A DNA stretch of 15,712 nucleotides from Podila epigama (Eukaryota > Mortierellomycota > Mortierellomycetes > Mortierellales > Mortierellaceae). The stretch is from NCBI GenBank assembly GCA_015679605.1, contig JAAAVE010000633.1:1-15712 (forward strand), in the 5' to 3' direction. The notes beneath the pieces were generated by a model. It searched no databases. It was not told where the DNA came from and was given only the letters and a program-made list of their open reading frames with translations. Of this stretch, positions 9,721-15,712 are shown piece by piece. The stretch's first letter is position 1; each line of letters opens with the position of its first letter. The translations under genes were made by a program, and so were the position numbers.

Positions 9721-9846
9721 ACAACCAAAAAAAAGTGCGTTTTTTATTTTACATACAATAGCCAATATAACAAAAAAAAGCGCGTTTTTTATTTTACAAT
9801 AGCTAATACAACAAAAAAAATGTGTGTTTTTTTATTCTACAATAGC
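9721..9846. repeat. Three diverged copies of a ~41-base tandem repeat carrying AATAAA
   Basis: Copies at about 9721-9768, 9769-9809 and 9810-9846. On the plus strand each reads A-rich run, a short GTGCG/GCGCG/TGTGTG core, T-run, then ATTYTAC and AATAGCY; the first copy has four extra bases. On the minus strand each copy contains AATAAA, and the copy nearest the SNAP gene also contains its last codons and TAG stop. Confidence 0.85.
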
Positions 9847-10972
9847 TTTCCTGCGTCAAGCTTCTTTTTCTCCTCTAATAACAAGCCAACTTGCCAGTCC
9901 GGCATGCCTTTACTCGACAACTGGTCATACTCTTGACATGCCTGCTGGAACGCAGTACTGTCAAACTCACGCTCCGCACGAGCCAATGCCCGAAGGAAGG
10001 TGTTGCCGCGCGAACCCCGAAAGTCGGGACAAGCGTCCTCGTAAAAATCAACATCCATTTCAAGGACAACCCAGTCCCCATGCGTCGCACCGAGATGGGC
10101 CAGAATGGCCAGTAGAATATGGTCTCGCGTTGTGTATGCCAAAATATCCTGCTTCAGGGTCCCTGGAATGATCGTCTCTTTGTACAGTGTATAAGCCTTG
10201 TCAAACTCGCTCACCACACACAGCTGTTCTGCCAATTGAATCGAAGTGTGTAGCGCACGACTATTGGGTATGCCAGATATCATCGAAAGAAAGGTACATG
10301 GATTGTTAGTTCCCTCGTACAGTGTCTTCACGCAATTTTGAGCAGTTCAAGGAGTGTCTTCGTTTCTTTTTTTTTTTTTTTTTTTACAAAACAGCTCAGC
10401 AAAAAGTCCACGTACCCGTCACCTTCACTCTGGTATAATTCCACGGCCTCCTGATACATGGCAGTAGCCTTGATCGCATCTTGAGCCTTCAATAGATCAC
10501 CGAGCTGCGTGTAAATTTTGGCAGCGCGACAAGCACCACGCTCGTGGTTCTTGAACAACTTGGCCGCCTTTTCGAGACATTGCATGGCTGGTCCAATTTT
10601 CTTGGCCATGTTATAGGCCTTGAAGGCATCCTCATACGCGCTAGCAGCCTGTGTTAGGTTGAAGGGTGTGCCACTCTGCTCAAACAGTTTTGCTGAATCT
10701 GTATATGCCTTTGCAGCACCCATGTCTAACATGATAAAAGCACCGATAGGACGTGTTCAATTAGTTTCATGTCGAAGTTTGCTTCTGGACGCTTGTGCAA
10801 TCCGCAAAGGTCAGAGCCACTCTATAATGACAAGCACCACAAATTGTATCGAGTGGGTGTTGGAAAAAGATAAAAGTGAATACTTACAGTCCTTCTTAAC
10901 CTTTGCTTGAACTGCATCCTGTATTCTTGACTCGGCCTGCGACTCGAGCAGACCTTTGTTGTTGGCCGCCAT
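9837..10972 (-). CDS. SNAP-family (Sec17/NSF attachment protein-like) vesicle fusion factor, 3 exons
   Basis: Exons on the minus strand: 10972-10888, 10725-10416, 10260-9837; 819 bases, 272 residues. Donors are GTAAGT and GTACGT; acceptors GTTAG and AATAG; phases 1 and 2 agree. Seen: an all-helical, TPR-like protein with recurring AA..Y..A...F patterns (GAAKAYTDSAKLFEQSG, EKAAKLFKNHE, AKIYTQLGDLL, ATAMYQEAVELY, FDKAYTLYKETI) and a C-terminal part with FYEDACPDFRGSR and CQEYDQLSS. These line up in order with alpha-SNAP helices. Role from family: links NSF to SNARE bundles to recycle them after membrane fusion. It is shorter than usual (about 290-310) and seems to lack the first helix pair. The ATG at 10972 has a good context (G at -3 and +4), but the frame stays open up to 11296. 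Intron 2 contains an A-run of about 20 (T-run on plus). Confidence 0.75.
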
Positions 10973-11296
10973 ATCACCTTGGAGCTCAGAGATGACCCAC
11001 CATTGGTGGAAAGCTCCCAGGTATTGCCCTGAGCCGTCATTGAGTGTAGCGATCTGGAAGAAGTAATAGTCTGTTGTTGTGTGCTCTGGCACACGAGGTC
11101 CAGTCAATGGCTCGAGAATGTTGCGAGAGAACCATCCAGAGACACCACTGCTTCCGGACCCTGTTGAATTTGTGCTCTGAGATGCAGTGATTCTATTCTT
11201 ACGATCGGCTGTGATGAAGGGCGCAAATGTTTCCTTGGGTGGTTTTGTTTGTGCAGCAACTACAGCTGTCAAGAGTAGAAAGATGATGCCAAGCAT
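10811..11296 (-). CDS. Unidentified signal-peptide ORF, in frame with SNAP exon 1
   Basis: From an ATG at 11296 the frame is open for 108 codons to the SNAP ATG at 10972, then through SNAP exon 1. If the intron is not removed it ends at 10811 as a 161-residue product; if spliced it gives a 380-residue fusion. Seen: a clear signal peptide (MLGIIFLLLTAVVAAQ), a Ser/Gly/Thr-rich linker with an NST sequon, a GWFSRNILEPLTG segment and an aromatic stretch YYFFQIATLND ending FHQWW. Codon use looks coding and the leader just upstream is pyrimidine-rich. I do not recognise the domain. It does not look like a SNAP N-terminus, and a secretory signal would make no sense on a cytosolic SNAP. It is either its own gene overlapping SNAP exon 1, an alternative product, or two genes whose boundary I cannot place. 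Confidence 0.45.
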   Translation of the reverse strand: MLGIIFLLLTAVVAAQTKPPKETFAPFITADRKNRITASQSTNSTGSGSSGVSGWFSRNILEPLTGPRVPEHTTTDYYFFQIATLNDGSGQYLGAFHQWWVISELQGDMAANNKGLLESQAESRIQDAVQAKVKKDCKYSLLSFSNTHSIQFVVLVIIEWL

Positions 11297-11373
11297 TGCT
11301 GGGAGAAGTATGTGTTGAGGATAAAGGAATGCGGGGCACCGAACTGATGCAACAACATGCTGTTAATTGACAT

Positions 11374-11379
11374 CACGTG
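11374..11379. promoter_or_regulatory. CACGTG (E-box/G-box) upstream of the signal-peptide ORF
   Basis: The palindromic core CACGTG lies 78 bases before the ATG at 11296 on the minus strand. It is the known site of bHLH factors (Cbf1/Pho4 type) in fungi. No TATA box is seen nearby. Confidence 0.4.
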
Positions 11380-11435
11380 TTTCATGGGAAGATGTTCCTT
11401 CAGGACAACGTGTCGGGACAAAAAAAAATTGTCAA

Positions 11436-11481
11436 GATACCAGGATACCAGGATACCAGGATACCAGGATGCCAGGATGCC
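11436..11481. repeat. 8-base tandem repeat (AGGATACC/AGGATGCC)
   Basis: About six head-to-tail copies: a first diverged copy, three AGGATACC and two AGGATGCC. The array lies between the GPI-protein 3' end and the start of the signal-peptide/SNAP locus. Confidence 0.9.
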
Positions 11482-11615
11482 AGTGATGCGGACCTTTTGC
11501 AGAAACCCGTTTTCATTGTATACATTATTTATTAAACTTCCTGACCAGCATGAAGTTGTGAGTATGATTGGAGATGCTGATTTAAGTAGGCACTGGTAGT
11601 CTATCCTCTTTTTTT

Positions 11616-12867
11616 TTATACCAAGAGGCTTGGCATCATCAATGTAGAAAAGCCAACCAGAGCTCCCAACATGGTCCTTGTCATCGCCTCAGCAGTAGTT
11701 GGGCCACCGCTCGTCTTACTAATGCTCTCCTTGGTCTTGTCCTGAATTTGGTTTAGATCTTGCTGTGGCTCGGTCGCGTTCGTGCCTAGGGCAAACTTTT
11801 GGTCGGCCACCTCAGTTCCGTTGTTGGTTGGGTTAGTTGTTGAAGGAGGGATGGAGATCAGGGATGCGTTCTGGTGCAGCATTTCGAGAAGAGCCGTTGT
11901 TGAATTAACATGAGTTGGGTTGCTGCTCTCCAACGCTGCAAGGAACCGAGTTGTCGTTGCATTGTCCATGAGGGCGCCTATGTCCAACACGGTACCGTTC
12001 GTTAGAGTGATGGTGTTGTTTACCACATTGACGTCACGGGCTTCGGTCAACATTTTGCGGATGGTCTGGTCCTGCATCCGGGTCTGATCCTGTATCCTAT
12101 GCAGGTCTGTTGCAGAATCAACACTCGAACTTGTGTCCTTGGACGTTGTTGTGTTCTCGCTGTTCTCCTTGACAGTATCATTTTGCCCTCCAACTGTAGT
12201 CAACTTTGGCCCACTCTGAGGCGTTGCGGTGACTGTAGGGCAGCCTTGGCTGGCAGAGAGGGGCAAGAGGTGAAGAGTCTCGCGATCCTGGAGTGGGAGA
12301 TCACACAGAACCCTGCGGCCATTCTCCGTGCATGGGTAGCTGGCGTTACCAAAGGCACGTAGAATGTAATCGCCTGGGGCCAACTCTGAAGGTACAGTCC
12401 AGACAATGTCCTTACCACGCACATCTATAAATAACTGGTTATGTTAATGATCCAACCTTTACTTTCAGATTTCGAGGTTACCAAAGGAAAAAAAATGAGG
12501 GGGAAAATGCTTACCACCCCATTCTGCGCGTGTTGTGTTGTCGAGTCGCTCAACAAGAATGGTGTTTGTCTGGTCAAGGAGTTGCAGCTGAACCCATCGA
12601 ATCATGGCCATATCCGAATACTGGACACGGTAACTGATATTGATAGGACAACCTGGATAGATGGTAGTAGTATTGGCTGGCTGGTCAAGATGAATGCGGT
12701 CTATCAAAGGTCGAAATGAATACGTCGATTAGACTCTTGAAAAATACCTAGTATGACAAGGATAATCATCACCGCGTTTTATGAAAATACGTACCTGCCA
12801 TGACAAGCTGCTGGCTCAGGGCCAACAAACATGCCAAGAGAGTTGACTTGTGGCGTTGAAATAACAT
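11616..12867 (-). CDS. GPI-anchored cell-wall glycoprotein with Kre9/Knh1-like N-terminal domain (3 exons)
   Basis: Exons on the minus strand: 12867-12795, 12700-12515, 12424-11616; 1068 bases, 355 residues. All junctions are phase 1 (donors GTACGT, GTAAGC; acceptors GATAG, TATAG). Seen: signal peptide at 1-24 (ending LVMA, cut exactly at the exon 1/2 border), then an Ig-like beta domain to about residue 140 with PGCPINISYRVQ, WVQLQLLDQ, IVWTVPSELAPGDYILRAFG and two cysteines in the YPCTENGRRVLCDLP segment. After this comes a Ser/Thr/Asn-rich stalk with at least a dozen N-glycosylation sequons, and a hydrophobic tail (GALVGFSTLMMPSLLV) behind a Ser-Gly-Gly that could be the GPI attachment site. 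The layout fits fungal Ser/Thr-rich GPI-anchored Kre9/Knh1-like proteins of the wall or plasma membrane. The exact function is unknown; no enzyme motif is seen. Confidence 0.85.
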
Positions 12868-13036
12868 TGTTGATCTTTTGGATTTGATTGCGGGAAGATG
12901 GGAAGAGTAGAAAGTGAAAGTAACAATAAGGTATGGTGAACGAAAAATGAATATGGTGCGTCTGTCACAAGTCGGCAAGAAAAGGTTGCGAATCTGCTTT
13001 TTGATAGGACATGGACTGAGTGGGATGGAGTATCCA

Positions 13037-13043
13037 TTTTATA
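13037..13043 (-). promoter_or_regulatory. TATA box (TATAAAA) of the GPI-protein gene
   Basis: On the minus strand TATAAAA lies 170 bases before the ATG at 12867, followed by a C/T-rich leader. Position and sequence match the TATA boxes of the ATPase and protease genes. Confidence 0.65.
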
Positions 13044-13135
13044 CGTTTCGACGAGGACCAAGTCCAGGCACGCCAGAGACTATGAATTCTAATATTGTGT
13101 ACTTGCCTCCAAGGATAACTCAGGGCATGATCTAA

Positions 13136-14293
13136 AAGAGAGAACCGATGGGAACAAGCATCGTACCAAGAGTCCTGAGCGTGAGTTGAACTCCAAGCAG
13201 CTTGTTGTGCTCGATGGAGTAGTTAACAAAACGCGACCCTGCAAATGACAATGTCAGAATCCAAGTGCGAAGAGATGGGGATACGTGTCGTGTCGTGTCT
13301 TGTCGTTTATTTTACTTTTTTTTTTCCCGACCCTTACATTCATGAAACTGGACAGCGTGCGCCATGAACCAAGAGTACCAATATCGGGCTGGAGAAAATA
13401 TTCCCGTTGCGCTCCAACAAAGAACGATAAAAACTGGTATTCTCATCCGTTTGGTCATGTTGTTCAAGTGTGCTTTCGTGTCCATCTGTCAAACTTTGTC
13501 TTTTGTCGTGGCGGGCTCTTTCGCAGGTTCGAACGAAGAGATCACGATGACGATGACGACGACGCTTGTCAGGCAGTTGGCTGATAGGTATTTTGTCCTA
13601 GACAGGCAGACTGAAAGACTAAAAGACTGATACACAGACATGAAGACATACATACATGGGGCCTTTGGGAAGGCGGGGTCAGAAGAATAGGATGGAAATG
13701 GCGCTATGGGACCAATCGATGACAGAAAAGAGAATAATGAATCCTCTGAAAAGCTTGATGAGAAAGGAATTCCGCCATGGAAATTGCTCATGGATATGAC
13801 GAACTGCTAATATTCCGTGGTCGCCCCGGAATATTGTGGATGGATGACAATACAAAAACATCCAATCCATCTATCCATCAATCAATAATCCGTTCTCATC
13901 CATCCCAGGTTGTCCTGGAGAGGTCCAGTCAAACCAAGGCGGATGGAGAAATAATAATGACAAGGGAAAGGTGTGAAAGGTGAAAGGTGTATAGAACAAA
14001 AGAAGAGTCCAAGAAGAGGTTTAGGCGTTCAGCTTCAGCACAAACGATCTTTTTCTTTTTTTTTTTTTTTTAATGGTTTGCCTGTTCTTCAGTTATTCAA
14101 CATTGCCACTAGCTTGATACAAGTACTTGGAGGATGGCAAAGTGGATAGACGGATGGACGGATAGATGGATGGATGGATGGATGGATAGATGGGTCAATG
14201 GATGGGAACAAGCACAAACCTCGAAACCCACCAAAGTCTGACTCCTGAGCTGAACAAGACCATGCACAAAAGAACAACATAAAGAAGAGTCAC
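13136..14293. other. Non-coding region with GGAT/ATCC microsatellites
   Basis: Short frames exist on both strands but none shows a domain, splice structure or convincing composition. Visible elements: a GATGACGATGACGACGACG run near 13545-13563, a 7-base inverted repeat TATTCCG/CGGAATA (13811-13817 and 13827-13833), GGATGGATG at 13838-13846, CCATC-type repeats at 13861-13908, and a T-run at 14055-14071. Confidence 0.5.
14143..14205. repeat. GGAT tetranucleotide microsatellite
   Basis: GGAT/GGAC/AGAT units run almost without break, with five perfect GGAT in the middle. Confidence 0.9.
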
Positions 14294-14610
14294 TCAGTCC
14301 ATAAAGAAGATGTGATGTGATTGCGCCAAGGTCGGCGAGAATCCATGAATTCTTCTCATCCATCGATCCATCCATTCATCCATCCAACTGGCAACACCAC
14401 CAATCAATGAATCTACATCCAGTTGGCTCAAGTTGGTCGCCTTTACACCATAACCAAACACGTCTGCCCATATCGATGTTTTTGAATCCGACAATAAGGG
14501 AAGGGTCAAAAAGGCCCTGTAGACGCAAGCAAAACCACCGAGCAGAGCAAGTAAACAGACAAGTGAGACGGCACGAGTGGCAGGGATGGTCGGTCTGCCT
14601 TGACTTGGCT
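14294..14610 (-). other. Candidate exon of an unidentified membrane protein
   Basis: On the minus strand a possible acceptor (GTTGATGTTCAG) precedes an open frame with coding-like codon use: a polar start (AEPSQGRPTIPATR), one clear membrane segment (AVSLVCLLALLGGFACVY), then a soluble part (LSDSKTSIWADVFGYGVKAT, LSQLDVDSLIGG) that runs into ATCC/GGAT repeat sequence and stops at 14294. It has no ATG before the membrane segment, so an upstream exon is needed; an ATG near 14770 (reading MADADHVNTHH) is one possibility, but I could not join it with a strong donor. A GGT|GTAAAG donor inside the exon (about 14438) could end it earlier. This may be a real small membrane protein or chance. Confidence 0.25.
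14357..14386. repeat. ATCC microsatellite, inverted relative to 14143-14205
   Basis: CATCC/GATCC/TTCATCC units, the reverse complement of the GGAT array about 150 bases to the left. Confidence 0.85.
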
Positions 14611-15426
14611 CAGCCTGAACATCAACAAAAGTCAATCACAACAATGCGTGAAACATGAAAGGGTGCATGGGGTGCTTTGCTTTAGAATGGTGGATCTCGC
14701 CAGAATGATTCGGTTCATCGAATCTCTCTCATCATTGTGGTGGGTATTGACATGGTCAGCATCTGCCATTATGCCATTAGGGACAATGGTCTTCACCCTT
14801 TGCCTTTTTGTTTTGTGCCTTCCGAGGACAAGTATTCGCGTGTTATGTGTACTTGTTCAAGACAGACCAACGGATGAAAGATAAGGGAAATAAATGCGCA
14901 TGGAACAAAAACAAGACAAAAGCAAAGTGAGCAAACAACATGTAATAGCATCACAGGCAAGAGAATGGCGAGCGTATCTCTCAAAGCGTTCATCGTGTTA
15001 AAAAAAAGTATTTATTACAGCGTATAGATGTACAGATGGTCAAGTTGGTTTTTTTTTTTGGTTTTTTTTGAGTGTTGTTAGTTGGACTAGTTGGACAGGT
15101 AGAAAATGTAAAGTAAAAAGAATTGAAGAATAGGATAGTAGATGAAGACTCGGATGGGGAAGGTAAAAGGGGGGGAGGGAAGAAAGAAAGGACAAAGGAC
15201 AAAGACAGGGAAAAAAGAGCTCGGGCTGTAGAAGAAAAAATGCTACATGTCTGTCAATCTGCACTTTGGGTGGGTGAGCGAGGCCATCGCTCGATTTTTT
15301 TTTTCTTGTTCCCTTATCCTCCTCACATCCTCCTCATCAAACCACCGTATTCTTTTCTTTCTTTCTTGGATCACACTCTACTCATCCAGCGAGTGGAAGG
15401 ACCGAGGCAGGAGAGAGAGAAGACGT
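14611..15426. other. Region with no confident gene
   Basis: No gene can be supported. It may hold the 5' part of the candidate exon gene (minus strand, 14620-15000) and the 3' flank of the HMG-like gene. A long purine-rich plus strand tract occupies about 15120-15240, with T-runs at 15050-15070 and 15295-15304. Confidence 0.5.
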
Positions 15427-15621
15427 TTACTTGGCCTCCTTGGCGTTCCGGGGGTTCTCGAGGGCATCCTTCCAACGGGTGGCGACCTCCTTGAAGGCGG
15501 CCTTGTGGTCGAGCGAAGGGTTCTCCTTCTTGACGACAGCGAGCTCCTTCTTCATGAACATGTTGTAGGGAGAAAGCTTCTTGCCGGCAGCGGACTTCTT
15601 GACGGTCTTTTCCTTGGCCAT
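15427..15621 (-). CDS. Small YABBY/HMG-box-like nuclear protein
   Basis: An intronless gene of 64 residues, ATG at 15621 in a strong context (AAAATGG) and TAA stop. Seen: a lysine-rich start (MAKEKTVKKSAAGKK), then one compact HMG-like unit, LSPYNMFMKKELAVVKKENP followed by DHKAAFKEVATRWKDA, and a short ENPRN tail. The pattern S-P-Y-N-x-F-M-K-x-E-L...K..NP..DHK.AF...A..W is that of the YABBY-like HMG-box superfamily proteins, which in fungi are often single-domain proteins of 60-110 residues. Role from family: non-sequence-specific or weakly specific DNA binding and chromatin or transcription regulation; the exact target is unknown. The 5' leader on the minus strand is C/T-rich and includes a run of C at about 15655-15663; the promoter lies beyond the right edge. 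The protein looks complete. Confidence 0.85.
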   Translation of the reverse strand: MAKEKTVKKSAAGKKLSPYNMFMKKELAVVKKENPSLDHKAAFKEVATRWKDALENPRNAKEAK

Positions 15622-15712
15622 TTTGGTAAATGTGTGTGTGGTTTGGGGGGATGGAGGGGGGGGGTTTGGGAAGTGGGTGGAAGGTGGTGAGTAGAAAAAG
15701 AAGAAAGGAAAG

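Noticed and set aside
10726-10887. Hidden extra exon in SNAP intron 1 that would supply the missing helices
   Set aside because: The candidate acceptor after CATTATAG gives an immediate stop in phase 1, and no other exon with donor and open frame fits.
11436-11481. Possible CRISPR-like array
   Set aside because: Units are 8 bases without spacers; this is a simple tandem repeat.
12816-13061. 81-codon frame on the minus strand beginning near the TATA box
   Set aside because: It lies in the leader and first exon of the GPI-protein gene in a different frame; the signal-peptide frame splices in phase to the next two exons.
13525-13540. GGTTCGAAC resembling a tRNA B box
   Set aside because: The trailing CC and any matching acceptor or anticodon stem are missing.
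14600-14884. 94-codon hydrophobic frame on the plus strand
   Set aside because: No domain, poor start context and odd codon use; it overlaps the more coding-like minus strand.

Overview
This window looks like nuclear DNA of an early-diverging filamentous fungus, most likely Mucoromycota. The grounds are spliceosomal genes with GTAAGN/GTACGN donors, pyrimidine-rich leaders, TATAAAAG core promoters, intergenic AT-rich homopolymers and GGAT microsatellites, and a gene set of fungal type (LPMO-like enzyme, proteinase K-like protease, Kre9/Knh1-like GPI protein, small YABBY/HMG-like protein). The exact genus cannot be told. No CRISPR, operon, plasmid or insertion sequence is visible. All exon boundaries were worked out by hand from splice consensus, phase and protein continuity.

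Layout, left to right. (1) 2-571, +: C-terminal part of a secreted lytic polysaccharide monooxygenase-like protein, cut by the left edge. (2) 1645-6707, +: a seven-exon P-type cation ATPase of about 1309 residues, with an unusual N-terminal region of about 300 residues that holds an EF-hand-like motif. (3) 8161-9342, +: an intronless secreted subtilisin/proteinase K-like protease with a TATA box 140 bases upstream. (4) 9837-10972, -: a three-exon SNAP-family (Sec17-like) vesicle fusion factor. Its first exon is in frame with an upstream reading frame (to 11296) that begins with a signal peptide. (5) 11616-12867, -: a three-exon GPI-anchored, heavily N-glycosylated cell-wall protein with a Kre9/Knh1-like N-terminal domain. 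(6) About 13136-15426: mostly non-coding with GGAT/ATCC microsatellites, plus one candidate membrane-protein exon on the minus strand near 14.3-14.6 kb. (7) 15427-15621, -: a 64-residue YABBY/HMG-box-like nuclear protein.

The genes are not an operon or an obvious pathway. Three of them (LPMO-like, protease, GPI protein) act outside the cell or at the wall, which fits a saprotrophic lifestyle, but neighbours in fungal genomes are often unrelated. The most unusual points are the EF-hand-like N-terminal region joined to the ATPase, the signal-peptide frame fused in phase to the SNAP gene, and a triplicated ~41-base repeat that carries the SNAP stop codon and an AATAAA motif in every copy.
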